A DNA stretch of 64,000 bases from DATEPR01 sp036273855 (GTDB lineage Bacteria > Actinomycetota > Actinomycetes > Mycobacteriales > Pseudonocardiaceae). Shown here piece after piece: positions 8,296-16,333 of this stretch (position 1 is its first letter; each line of letters opens with the position of its first letter). A program made the position numbers and the translations under genes. The notes beneath the pieces were generated by a model that was not told where the DNA came from, searched no databases, and saw only the letters and a list, made by a program, of their open reading frames with translations. The DNA lies in contig DASUGU010000136.1 of NCBI GenBank assembly GCA_036273855.1, forward strand, positions 62,001-126,000, written 5' to 3'.

Positions 8296-9483
8296 ATGAC
8301 TGAGTTGCCCACGCTGCCGTTCGACCGGCCGAACCTGTTGACCGTCGCGCCCAGGATGCGCGAACTCCAGGTCGAGGCGCCGATCACCCGGGTGCGGATG
8401 CAGACCGGGGACGAGGCCTGGCTGATCACCCGCTACGACGACGTGAAGACACTGTTCGCCGACTCCCGACTCGGGCGGTCGCACCCCAAACCCGATGAGG
8501 CACCCCGCTTTTCCGAGTCCGCCGTGCTCGGCGGGCCGGTGAACAACTTCGAGACCGAGGCCGAGGACCACACCAGGATGCGCAACCTCCTGGTGCCCCG
8601 GTTCTCCCCGCGCCGGATGCGGATGTTGAAGCCGAAGGTCGAGGGCATGGTCGACGACCTGCTGGACCGCATGGCCGAACTGGACCGGCCCGCCGACCTG
8701 CACGAGGCGCTGGCGTTCCCGCTGCCCGTGCTGGTGATCTGCGAACTGCTCGGCGTGCCGTTCGCCGACCGCGAGTACTTCCGCGACCTGTCCACCAACA
8801 TGGCGTACCTGCACGACCGCGAGCGGTCCTTCAACGCCCGCAAGGAGATGCACGGCTACATGCGCGAGCTCGTGGTCCGCAAGCGGACCGAGCCCGGCAA
8901 CGACATCCTCACCGAACTGGCCCAGATCGACGACGCCGACCTGACCGACCAGGACATCGCCGAACTCGGCGCGGGCGTGCTGTTCGCCGGCCACGAGACC
9001 ACCGTGGTCCGCATCGACATGGGCACGCTGCTCCTGCTCGACCACCCCGACCAGCTCGCGCTGCTGCGCTCGGACCCGAGCACGGTGCCGACGACGGTGG
9101 AGGAGATCCTGCGCCTGGGCACGTTCCACGACTCGCCGGGCATGCCCCGCTACGCCCACGCCGACATCGACATCGCAGGCGTGCGGATCGCCATGGGCGA
9201 CGCGGTGATCCTCGGCGTCGGCGCGGCCAACCGGGACGAGTCGACGTTCCCCGACCCGGAACGGATGGACCTGCGCCGCGACCACCCGACCAACCACCTG
9301 TCGTTCGGGCACGGCGCCCGCTACTGCATCGGCGCCGTCCTGGCCAGGATCGAGCTCACCGCGGTGTTCGAGCGGCTGTTCACCCGGTTCCCCGAGTTGC
9401 GTGTGGCGGTGCCGGTGCGGGAGTTGCGGTGGCGCGCCGACGTGCTCACCGGCGGACTGGAGCACCTGCCCGTCACCTGGTGA
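8296..9483 (+). CDS. Cytochrome P450
   Basis: The 395-residue soluble bacterial P450 has the I-helix oxygen-activation motif AGHETT (231-236), the K-helix E270-x-x-R273 and the heme loop FGHGARYCIG (337-346) with C344 as thiolate ligand. Length and motifs are complete. No ferredoxin or reductase gene is adjacent, so electrons must come from elsewhere. It is divergent from a TetR regulator, a usual arrangement for ligand-induced catabolic or tailoring P450s. The substrate cannot be inferred; a link with the diaminopropionate cluster 5 kb away is possible but unsupported. No clear ribosome site precedes the ATG. Confidence 0.93.
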   Translation: MTELPTLPFDRPNLLTVAPRMRELQVEAPITRVRMQTGDEAWLITRYDDVKTLFADSRLGRSHPKPDEAPRFSESAVLGGPVNNFETEAEDHTRMRNLLVPRFSPRRMRMLKPKVEGMVDDLLDRMAELDRPADLHEALAFPLPVLVICELLGVPFADREYFRDLSTNMAYLHDRERSFNARKEMHGYMRELVVRKRTEPGNDILTELAQIDDADLTDQDIAELGAGVLFAGHETTVVRIDMGTLLLLDHPDQLALLRSDPSTVPTTVEEILRLGTFHDSPGMPRYAHADIDIAGVRIAMGDAVILGVGAANRDESTFPDPERMDLRRDHPTNHLSFGHGARYCIGAVLARIELTAVFERLFTRFPELRVAVPVRELRWRADVLTGGLEHLPVTW

Positions 9484-9486
9484 CGA

Positions 9487-10287
9487 TCAGTTGGGTTCGC
9501 CGAGCGGTGTCGTGGTGAACGGGCCGCCCAGCAGCACCGGGCCGGTGGGCGGGTTCGCCCGCCCACCGGCCGGTTCCGGTGCGAACCGTTCCGCGTCGTC
9601 CTGGGGCAGGTAGCCGATCTCGGCCGCTTCGCGCAGCGAGCACACCCTGCGGGTGTTGGCCGAGATGCCCCACACGATCCGGTAGCCGGGCGACGGCGTG
9701 GTCAGGCACGCCTCGACCAGCCGGCCGGCGTCGTCCGGGGACAGCCAGGTGGACAGGGCGCGCTCGTCGGGCGGCCGGGGTGCGCAGGTGCCGATCCGCA
9801 GGCACAGCACGTCCATGCCGAACCGGTGGTGGTAGAGCGCGCCGAGCGCCTCCATGGCCGCCTTGCTGACGCCGTAGTAGGTGTCCGGGCGGGGTGAGCT
9901 GTCCGGGCGCAGCCCGTCCGGGCCGTCCTCGCCGACGGTCCGGAAGCCGGCGGCGTGGTTGCTGGACGCGAGTACCACCCGGCCGACGCCGGCCGCCTGG
10001 GCGGCGGCCAGCACGGTGTGGGTGCCGTCGATGTTGGTGGTGAGGATGTCGTCCCAGGCGTGTTCCCTGCTGTGCCCGCCCAGGTGCACCACGGCGGACA
10101 CGCCCGCGCAGGCCGCCGCGACCATGTCCGGATCGGTGATCGAACCGGTGATCGTCTCCACCCGGTCACCACCGGCAGGCGGCACCACGTCCAGCAGCCG
10201 CAGCACCCGGTCCGGCCGGGCCAGCCGGGTGCGCAGGAAGCCGCCGATCGCACCGGACGCGCCGGTGATCAGGATCCGGTCCACCAC
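9487..10287 (-). CDS. udh: Uronate dehydrogenase-like NAD-dependent SDR enzyme
   Basis: The 266-residue extended SDR has the N-terminal NAD loop TGASGAIGG (residues 8-16), a VVHLGG strand, a catalytic Ser in LASSNHAAGF and the YxxxK pair in YYGVSKA. The SSNH and SREHAWDDILTTNIDGTH segments are typical of uronate dehydrogenases, which oxidise D-glucuronate or D-galacturonate to aldarolactones. This fits the neighbours exactly: IclR regulator, KdgD and glucarate dehydratase. The start is GTG with a GAAAGGA ribosome site; the gene lies 13 bases downstream of the iclR stop on the same strand, so the two are co-transcribed. A generic epimerase is the less likely alternative. Confidence 0.85.
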   Translation of the reverse strand: MVDRILITGASGAIGGFLRTRLARPDRVLRLLDVVPPAGGDRVETITGSITDPDMVAAACAGVSAVVHLGGHSREHAWDDILTTNIDGTHTVLAAAQAAGVGRVVLASSNHAAGFRTVGEDGPDGLRPDSSPRPDTYYGVSKAAMEALGALYHHRFGMDVLCLRIGTCAPRPPDERALSTWLSPDDAGRLVEACLTTPSPGYRIVWGISANTRRVCSLREAAEIGYLPQDDAERFAPEPAGGRANPPTGPVLLGGPFTTTPLGEPN

Positions 10288-10300
10288 AAGTCCTTTCCGG

Positions 10301-11068
10301 TCAACGGATGCCGGCCCGGCGCAACTGCTCGCCGAGCTTCGTGGCCGCGTCCGCGAGCAGCGCGCCGATCCGGGCCGACTCGTCGGCGGTGGCCTGGTCG
10401 GCCGGCATCGAGCAGCTCAGCGCGTCGGTGGCCGGGATGCGGTAGGGCACGGCCGCGGCGGCGCAGGCCACGCCGACGGTGCCCTCGCCGTGTTCGGTGG
10501 CGTAGCCCCGGGTCCTGGTGCGGCCCAGTTCGGTGAGCAGGGCCGCGCGGGTGGTCAGCGTGTGGTCGGTCAGCGGGGCCAGCTTCGCCGGCAGCAGGCC
10601 GGTCACCTCGGCCTCGGTGAGTTCGGCCAGCAGCGCCTTGCCCAGCCCGGTCGCGTGTGCCGGGAGCGTGCGGCCGACCCGGGACACCAGGTGGTCGGAC
10701 CGGCGCGACTCGCGGGTCTCCAGGTACACCACCTGGTCACCGGAGAGCCGGGCGTAGTGCGTGGTGTAGCCGGTGCGCGCCCGGACTCGTTCCAGGGCGT
10801 CGGTGGCGTAGGGCATGACGGGATCGCGGTCCAGGTAGGCGGTGCCGCAGATCAGTGCCCGCACGCCGAGCCGGAACCGGGTGCCGCTGCCGTCGGTCTC
10901 GATCCACCCGGCGTCGCGCAGCGTGCGCAGCAGGCCGTGCAGGCTGGAGCGTGGCACGCCGGTGCGGGCGTGCAGGTCGGCCAGCGACGTCCAGTCCGGA
11001 TCGGCCGCGAACGTCTCCAGCAGGTCGATGGCCCGGCGGGCGGACTTCACGCCCTGGTCGAGGGGCAT
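10301..11068 (-). CDS. IclR family regulator of the uronate/glucarate genes
   Basis: The 255-residue product starts MPLDQGVKSARRAIDLLE. It has an N-terminal winged HTH (WTSLADLHARTGVPRSSLHGLLRTL split over residues 25-50) and a C-terminal IclR effector domain with ATGLGKALLAEL and a conserved EHGEGTVGVACAAAA strand. It is divergent from kdgD (76 bases between starts) and upstream of uronate dehydrogenase. It probably controls both arms in response to a uronate, aldarate or pathway intermediate. A 20-bp dyad at 11133-11152 is a good operator candidate. A longer upstream frame overlaps the kdgD start and was not used. Confidence 0.88.
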   Translation of the reverse strand: MPLDQGVKSARRAIDLLETFAADPDWTSLADLHARTGVPRSSLHGLLRTLRDAGWIETDGSGTRFRLGVRALICGTAYLDRDPVMPYATDALERVRARTGYTTHYARLSGDQVVYLETRESRRSDHLVSRVGRTLPAHATGLGKALLAELTEAEVTGLLPAKLAPLTDHTLTTRAALLTELGRTRTRGYATEHGEGTVGVACAAAAVPYRIPATDALSCSMPADQATADESARIGALLADAATKLGEQLRRAGIR

Positions 11069-11132
11069 CTGATGTGTCTCGGTCGCCGGAATCACCCGTT
11101 CCCATGCTTGATGTGTGTTCGAGTATGTGCCA

Positions 11133-11152
11133 GTGTTCGGATATATGAACAC
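11133..11152. promoter_or_regulatory. Putative IclR operator over the kdgD start
   Basis: GTGTTC-N8-GAACAC is a perfect 6-bp inverted repeat (11133-11138 and 11147-11152). A further half-site GTGTTC occurs exactly 18 bases upstream (11115-11120). The dyad overlaps the kdgD ATG at 11145, between the divergent iclR and kdgD genes, a position suited to repression by IclR. Confidence 0.5.
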
Positions 11153-12071
11153 CCTACCGTCCGGGCTGCTCGCGTTCCCGCTCACCCCGTTCACCACCTC
11201 GCTGGACGTCGACCTCGACGTGTTCACCGAGCAGGTCGACCGGCACCTGGACGCGGGGGCGGGCGCGCTGTTCGTGGCCTGCGGCACGGGGGAGTTCGCC
11301 GCACTGGCGCCGGACGAGGTCGGCGCCCTGCTGCGCCGGGCCCGTGAGGTGGTCGCGGGGCGGGTGCCGGTGTTCGTCGGCGCCGGTGGCGGCCCGGCCA
11401 TGGCTCGGGCCGGGGTGCGGTTGGCGGAGGCGGAAGGCGCCGACGGCGTGCTGCTGCTGCCGCCCTACCTGGTGGCCGGTCCGCCGGCCGGGCTGGTCGA
11501 CCACGTCCGCTACGCGGTGCACGGCAGTTCCGTGCCGGTGATCGTCTACCACCGCGCGCCCGGCGTGCTCACCCCGGACACCGCCGTGGCGCTGCTGGAC
11601 GTGCCATCGGTGATCGGGATCAAGGACGGCTACGGCGACATCGACCTGATGACCAGGATCGTCGGCCGGATCCGGGACAGCGGCCACCCCAGGGCGAACG
11701 ACCTGCTGTTCTTCAACGGGCTGCCCACCGCCGAGGTGTCGGCCAGGGCGTACCAGGCGATCGGTGTGCCCGCCTACTCGTCCGCCGTGCACTGTTTCGC
11801 GCCGGACATCGCGCACGCCTTCCACTCCGCGCTGCACACCGGCGACGACCAGGTGGTGGACGCACTGCTGCGCGGGTTCTACCTTCCCCTGGTGGCGTTG
11901 CGCGACGAGACACCGGGCTTCGCCGTCGCGCTGGTGAAGGCCGGCGCGCGGCTGCGCGGGGACAAGGTCGGCGGGGTGCGGCCGCCGCTGCGTGACCCCA
12001 CCGCCGACCAGACCGCCCGGCTGGAACGGATCATCGCCGACGGTCACGGGCTGCTGCGGAGGTTGCGATGA
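11145..12071 (+). CDS. kdgD: 5-dehydro-4-deoxyglucarate dehydratase
   Basis: The 308-residue class I aldolase-fold enzyme belongs to the DapA/NanA superfamily. It opens with SGLLAFPLTPF, has a GTGE loop (47-50), the active-site Tyr135 in VIVYHR and the Schiff-base Lys160 in VIGIKDGYGD. KdgD dehydrates and decarboxylates 5-dehydro-4-deoxyglucarate to 2-oxoglutarate semialdehyde. The stop overlaps the glucarate dehydratase start (ATGA at 12068-12071), placing consecutive steps of one pathway together. ATG 11145 was chosen over GTG 11115 because family members begin just before SGLL; neither has a good ribosome site. The semialdehyde dehydrogenase that would complete the route is not in the window. 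Confidence 0.9.
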   Translation: MNTLPSGLLAFPLTPFTTSLDVDLDVFTEQVDRHLDAGAGALFVACGTGEFAALAPDEVGALLRRAREVVAGRVPVFVGAGGGPAMARAGVRLAEAEGADGVLLLPPYLVAGPPAGLVDHVRYAVHGSSVPVIVYHRAPGVLTPDTAVALLDVPSVIGIKDGYGDIDLMTRIVGRIRDSGHPRANDLLFFNGLPTAEVSARAYQAIGVPAYSSAVHCFAPDIAHAFHSALHTGDDQVVDALLRGFYLPLVALRDETPGFAVALVKAGARLRGDKVGGVRPPLRDPTADQTARLERIIADGHGLLRRLR

Positions 12072-13321
12072 GGATCCTGCGGGCCGAGATCGTCCCGATC
12101 GCGTTCGCCGACCCGCCGCTGCGCAGCGTCATGGGCGTGCACGAGCCGTTCGCGCTGCGCAGTGTGCTGCGGCTGGTCTGCGAGGACGGCGTCACCGGAC
12201 TCGGTGAGTCCTATGGGGACAGTGCGTTCCTCGACGTGGCGCGCGGTGTCGCCGAACGGCTCGCCGGGCACGACGTGTTCGACCTGCACGGCCTGCGCGT
12301 GCTGGTCGCCGAGGCGGCGGGCGGTCGGGTCTACGCCGACCGGCACGGGCTCACCGGCGCGTTCTCCGCCGACAAGACGCTCGCCACCGTGTACTCGCTG
12401 TTCGAGGTGGCGTCGCTGGACGCCCAGGGCCATTTCCTCGGCCGGCCGGTCACCGACCTGCTCGGCGGCCGGGCCAGGGACCGCGTGGACTTCTCCGCCT
12501 ACCTGTTCTACAAGTTCGCCGGCCACGACGGCCGGACCGACGAGTGGGGCGAGGTGGGCACGCCGGAGGCGATCGTCGCCGAGGCCAAGACGATCATCGA
12601 CGCCTACGGTTTCCGCTCCATCAAGCTCAAGGGCGGCGTGCTGCCGCCCGACGACGAGATCGCCGCGACCCACGCCCTGGCCGACGCGTTCCCCGGCCGG
12701 CCGCTGCGCATCGACCCGAACGCCGCGTGGTCCCCGGCCACCGGCATCCGCGTCGCCCGCGAACTCGACGGCGTCCTGGAGTACCTGGAGGACCCGACGC
12801 CGGGCCGCCCCGGCATGGCCGAGGTGGCAGCGGTGGCGACCATGCCGCTGGCCACCAACATGTGCGTGGTCCGGTTCGCCGACCTGCCCGACGCGGTGGC
12901 CCGGGGCGCGGTGGGCGTGGTGCTGTCCGATCACCACTACTGGGGCGGCGTGCGGCCCACCCAGGCGCTGTCCGTGCTGTGCGAGACGTTCGGCCTCGGC
13001 CTGTCCATGCACTCCAACAGCCACCTGGGCATCAGCCTGGCCGCGATGGTGCACGTCGCCGCCGCCACCCCGCACCTGACCTACGCCTGCGACACGCACT
13101 GGCCGTGGCGGGCCACCGACGTGATCGAGCCCGGTGTGTTGGAGTTCCGGGACGGCGCGGTCGCGGTGCCCACCGGACCGGGCCTCGGCGTCACCCTGGA
13201 CGAGGACGCGCTGGCCCGCGCGCACGAGGACTACCTGCGCTGCGGCCAAACCGCCCGCGACGACACCGGCTACATGCGACGGTTGGACCCGTCGTTCCGG
13301 CCGAACACCGCCCGCTGGTGA
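12068..13321 (+). CDS. gudD: Glucarate dehydratase
   Basis: The 417-residue enolase-superfamily enzyme is full length. The capping domain is followed by a TIM barrel with the family's catalytic set: K186 and K188 in SIKLKGG, metal ligands D216 (RIDPNAAW), E241 (YLEDP) and N264 (TNMC), then D288 and H319 in MHSNSHLG. It dehydrates D-glucarate to 5-dehydro-4-deoxyglucarate, the substrate of the KdgD encoded just upstream and translationally coupled to it. Together with the uronate dehydrogenase it completes an oxidative route from glucuronate or galacturonate. A galactarate preference cannot be excluded. Confidence 0.92.
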   Translation: MRILRAEIVPIAFADPPLRSVMGVHEPFALRSVLRLVCEDGVTGLGESYGDSAFLDVARGVAERLAGHDVFDLHGLRVLVAEAAGGRVYADRHGLTGAFSADKTLATVYSLFEVASLDAQGHFLGRPVTDLLGGRARDRVDFSAYLFYKFAGHDGRTDEWGEVGTPEAIVAEAKTIIDAYGFRSIKLKGGVLPPDDEIAATHALADAFPGRPLRIDPNAAWSPATGIRVARELDGVLEYLEDPTPGRPGMAEVAAVATMPLATNMCVVRFADLPDAVARGAVGVVLSDHHYWGGVRPTQALSVLCETFGLGLSMHSNSHLGISLAAMVHVAAATPHLTYACDTHWPWRATDVIEPGVLEFRDGAVAVPTGPGLGVTLDEDALARAHEDYLRCGQTARDDTGYMRRLDPSFRPNTARW

Positions 13322-13326
13322 CGTCG

Positions 13327-14481
13327 ATGCGGGTGACCGGTTACGCCTACCCGTGGGACGTCGTCGACGATCCCGGTTTCGCCGCCCGCACGGTCGATCT
13401 GGGCGTGGACGAGGTGGCCGTCGCGGTCGCCTACCACGCCACCCGGGCGGCCACCCCGTGGCGGGCGGACCGGGCCGCCGTGCTGGCCGCGCATTCCGCG
13501 CTGTACCGGCCGGTCCGCGACGAGGTATGGCGGTTCCGTGCCCTGCGGCCCGAACCGGCCGGCTGGATGTCCACACCGGACAGTGCGGCGGCCGCGCTGC
13601 ACACGCTGGCCGCCGGGGGCGTGCGCGGTGCGGCCTGGGTGGTGCTGACGCACAACTCCCTGCTGGGCGAGAAGTTCCCCGCCGTCACCACGCGGGACTG
13701 CTTCGGCAGGCCCTACCCGTGGGCGCTGTGCCCGTCCCGCGCCGAGGTCCGCGACTACGCGGCCACGCTGGCCGCCGAGTCCGTCCGCGACCTGCCGGTG
13801 GACACGGTCATCCTGGAGTCGTGCGGGCAGATGGGCGCCATGCACCAGCACGTGCACGAGAAGACCGACGGCGTGTGGGCGCCCGCCGTGCTGCGGCTGC
13901 TGTCCGTGTGCTGCTGCGACGCCTGCGTGGACGCCTGGCGTGACGCGGGCCTCGATCCCTACCGGGTGCGGGCGCTGATCAGGGAGCAGGTGCTGGCGAT
14001 CATCGCGTCCGGCGACCTGGACCGCACCGACGACGACCTGCCGGCCGACGTGTCCGCCGCCCTGCTGGCCTGCCGGCAGCACGCCACGGACCTGCTGCGC
14101 GCCGAGGTGGTAGCCACGATCGGCCCGCTGGCCAGGGTGGTGCTGCACGCCAGCCCCGACCCCTGGGCCACCGGCTCGCTGCCCGGCCTGACCCCGGCCA
14201 CCGGCCGGGCTGTCGGCTGCGTCGTCACGCCGTGCTGGCCGGCCGACGGGGACAGCGTCGACCTGGTGGCCACGGCCCGCGCCGAGTTACCCGCGAGCAC
14301 CGACGTCGGCGCCTACGTCACCGCGGTGTCGGCGGCCGGCGTGCCGGACATCGGCGGTTACGTGCGGGCGCTGGCCGGTGCCGGCGCGACCGAACTGCAC
14401 CTGTACCACCTGGGCCTGGCCGGACCCGGTCGGCTACCGGACCTGCGGGCGGCGATCGACGCCGCCCACTCGGCGGTCTGA
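13327..14481 (+). CDS. Uncharacterised TIM-barrel-like protein of the glucarate operon
   Basis: The 384-residue product has no family I can name with certainty. The pattern (WVVLTHNSLLG, then YPWALCPSRAEVRDY, DTVILESCGQMG and a Cys-rich SVCCCDACVDAW) resembles glycoside-hydrolase-like barrels in which a C-x-C-x2-C cluster follows the active-site strand. There is no signal peptide, so it is cytoplasmic. It follows glucarate dehydratase by five bases. ATG 13327 has GGTGA upstream; GTG 13318, overlapping the gudD stop, is an equal alternative. The context suggests release or processing of a uronate-containing compound, which is inference only. It ends flush against the convergent membrane gene. 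Confidence 0.7.
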   Translation: MRVTGYAYPWDVVDDPGFAARTVDLGVDEVAVAVAYHATRAATPWRADRAAVLAAHSALYRPVRDEVWRFRALRPEPAGWMSTPDSAAAALHTLAAGGVRGAAWVVLTHNSLLGEKFPAVTTRDCFGRPYPWALCPSRAEVRDYAATLAAESVRDLPVDTVILESCGQMGAMHQHVHEKTDGVWAPAVLRLLSVCCCDACVDAWRDAGLDPYRVRALIREQVLAIIASGDLDRTDDDLPADVSAALLACRQHATDLLRAEVVATIGPLARVVLHASPDPWATGSLPGLTPATGRAVGCVVTPCWPADGDSVDLVATARAELPASTDVGAYVTAVSAAGVPDIGGYVRALAGAGATELHLYHLGLAGPGRLPDLRAAIDAAHSAV

Positions 14482-14997
14482 CTACACCATCCCCGGCTTG
14501 GCGAACCGGTCCCGGACCGGCCTGCGGGTCACCGCGTACAGCAGCGCGATCAGCACCAGGCCCTGGATGACCTGCTCCACCCGCATCCACACCGGGTAGT
14601 GCGCGCCCACCAGCAGGTAGACGATGCCCAGCAGGCCGATCCCGCAGATCCAGATCATCCGCAGGTAGGCCCGCCGCCTGCCCCGGCGCAACGCGGCCGC
14701 GCGCCACACGTACAGCGCCGACACCACGAGCACGCCGACCAGCCGGCCCCACAGCGCCGACTCCAGGCTGTCCCGCACGATGGCCGGGTCGGCGTTGGGC
14801 GACAGCGCGGTGTGCGCGAACTCGTAGTTCACCAGGCTGGTGTGGAAGATCAGCATCAGCACGGACAGGACCAGCGACAACCCGATGTTGGCGAACATCA
14901 GGATGATCACCAGGCGCAGCGGCCCGTCCATCGGCAGTCGGGGCGATTCCGGCATCGTGACCGGCGGCGCGGACGGCAGGTCCGGATTCGGATTCAC
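14482..14997 (-). CDS. Four-helix integral membrane protein of unknown function
   Basis: The 171-residue product has a Pro-rich cytosolic N-terminus and four hydrophobic segments: LRLVIILMFANIGLSLVLSV (about 28-47), GRLVGVLVVSALYVWRAA, MIWICGIGLLGIVYLLVG and VIQGLVLIALLYAV. An Arg-rich loop ALRRGRRRAYLR sits between helices two and three. No catalytic motif is visible. The stop codon abuts the stop of the convergent glucarate-operon gene with no intervening base. Function unknown. Confidence 0.7.
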   Translation of the reverse strand: MNPNPDLPSAPPVTMPESPRLPMDGPLRLVIILMFANIGLSLVLSVLMLIFHTSLVNYEFAHTALSPNADPAIVRDSLESALWGRLVGVLVVSALYVWRAAALRRGRRRAYLRMIWICGIGLLGIVYLLVGAHYPVWMRVEQVIQGLVLIALLYAVTRRPVRDRFAKPGMV

Positions 14998-15095
14998 GTT
15001 GGCATCGAATCACATCACCCCCAGGGGGCGTGCGGATTTTCCACGAATTCCAGGGTGCCGGTCGGTGACCCGCGGGCATCGGGCACGATGGGTCG

Positions 15096-15539
15096 ATGGC
15101 GCAGGTGAAGGCGACCGCGGAGCGGACCATCGCGGCCCCGGTCGAGCAGGTCTGGCAGGCACTCGCCGACTACGCGACCGTGCGGCCGAGGATGCTCACC
15201 GAGCACTTCAGCGAGTACGAGGTGCGGGCCGGCGGGGTGGGCGCCGGTACGACGGCGCACTGGAAGCTCGCCGCCACCAGCAAGCGGGTGCGCGACTGCC
15301 TGGTCGAGGTGACCGAGCCGGCCGAGCGCCGGCTCGTCGAGCGGGACACCAACTCCAGCATGGTCACCACCTGGACGGTCCGACCGTCCGGCAAGGACAG
15401 CAGCGCGGTGTCCGTGGAGACCACGTGGACCGGGGCGGGCGGCGTCGGCGGCTTCTTCGAGAAGACGTTCGCGCCCGGCGGGCTGCGCCGCATCTACGAC
15501 GGCATGCTGGCCAATCTCGACCGCGTGGTGCGCGCCTGA
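15096..15539 (+). CDS. SRPBCC (START-like) domain protein
   Basis: The 147-residue product starts MAQVKATAERTIAAPVEQVW, the signature first strand and helix of the SRPBCC/polyketide-cyclase superfamily. ADYATVRPRMLTEHF and a basic-hydrophobic C-terminal helix (LRRIYDGMLANLDRVV) complete a single lipid- or ligand-binding helix-grip fold. Members bind hydrophobic ligands and many are of unknown function. No operon partner is clear; the next gene starts 51 bases downstream on the same strand and may be co-transcribed. Confidence 0.85.
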   Translation: MAQVKATAERTIAAPVEQVWQALADYATVRPRMLTEHFSEYEVRAGGVGAGTTAHWKLAATSKRVRDCLVEVTEPAERRLVERDTNSSMVTTWTVRPSGKDSSAVSVETTWTGAGGVGGFFEKTFAPGGLRRIYDGMLANLDRVVRA

Positions 15540-15590
15540 CGGTCGGCTGCCGCTACCGTCGTCGACGATCAGGGGCGAAAGGCGGTAGCC

Positions 15591-16220
15591 GTGATGCACA
15601 GCGTGATACCGACCGTGTGGTCGGACCTGTTCGGCCTCCAGGTGTCCGTCTTGGACAAGGTGTTGCGCACCGTGCTGGTGTACGCGGGGCTGGCGATCCT
15701 GCTCCGGGTGGCCGGCAAGCGGGACCTGGCCCAGCTCAACACGTTCGACCTGGTGGTCATGCTGCTGCTGTCGAACGTGGTGCAGAACGCGATCATCGGC
15801 CCGGACAACAGCCTGACCGGCGGCCTGATCGGCGCTGCGCTGCTGATCGCCTTCAACGCGCTGTGGGTCAGGGTGGTCAACCGCAGGCCGAGGCTGACCG
15901 CGTTCTTCGAGGGCACGCCCACCACGCTGGTGGAGAACGGCCGGTTCGTGTCCAGCCTGCACCGCCTGGGCCTGCGCCGGGCCGACATCGCGGTGGCGCT
16001 GCGCAAGCAGGGCGCGGCCTCGATCGACGAGGTGGCCAAGGCCAGCCTGGAACCCGGTGGGTCCATCGTGGTGGACCTCAAACCGGAGGCGCAGGACGTC
16101 ACCGTGGGCGACTTCCGGGCCGGCGAGGCCGGGCAGACGGAGCTGATCGCGCAGATGCGGGACGAGATCCGGCGGCTCAGCGCACGGGTGGACGAGGGGT
16201 TCGCCGGCCTGCACCAGTGA
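15591..16220 (+). CDS. DUF421/YetF-like membrane protein
   Basis: The 209-residue product matches the YetF/YcaP layout: three N-terminal transmembrane helices including VLRTVLVYAGLAILLRVAGK, then the family-typical RDLAQLNTFDLVVMLLLSN, followed by a cytosolic domain. That domain contains the conserved LRRADIAVALRKQGA segment. The C-terminal 35 residues form a probable short coiled coil (ELIAQMRDEIRRLSARVDEG). GTG 15591 is used because GAAAGG lies nine bases upstream; ATG 15594 is equivalent. Family function is uncertain, with roles proposed in envelope and spore resistance. Confidence 0.85.
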   Translation: MMHSVIPTVWSDLFGLQVSVLDKVLRTVLVYAGLAILLRVAGKRDLAQLNTFDLVVMLLLSNVVQNAIIGPDNSLTGGLIGAALLIAFNALWVRVVNRRPRLTAFFEGTPTTLVENGRFVSSLHRLGLRRADIAVALRKQGAASIDEVAKASLEPGGSIVVDLKPEAQDVTVGDFRAGEAGQTELIAQMRDEIRRLSARVDEGFAGLHQ

Positions 16221-16295
16221 CGACGGTCACGTCGCCCGGCTTCCGCCGCCCGTCCGGGTGATCACCAGGGGTCGTCGGTCCAATTCACCGCCGTA

Positions 16296-16322
16296 CGTCA
16301 CACAGTGCTGGACTGTGTGACG
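16296..16322. promoter_or_regulatory. Perfect inverted repeat upstream of pntAA
   Basis: CGTCACACAGT (16296-16306) and ACTGTGTGACG (16312-16322) are perfect 11-bp complements around GCTGG, ending 11 bases before the pntAA ATG. A related 13-bp palindrome, CGTGTGTCACACG, occurs at 17430-17442 near the end of pntAA. It may be a repressor operator or an RNA hairpin in the leader. Confidence 0.6.
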
Positions 16323-16333
16323 GGTGAGACGGC

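Noticed and set aside
12544..13326. N-terminal extension of the barrel-like gene back into gudD
   Set aside because: The extension is a shadow of the gudD coding sequence; family-like protein begins at MRVTGYAYPWD.
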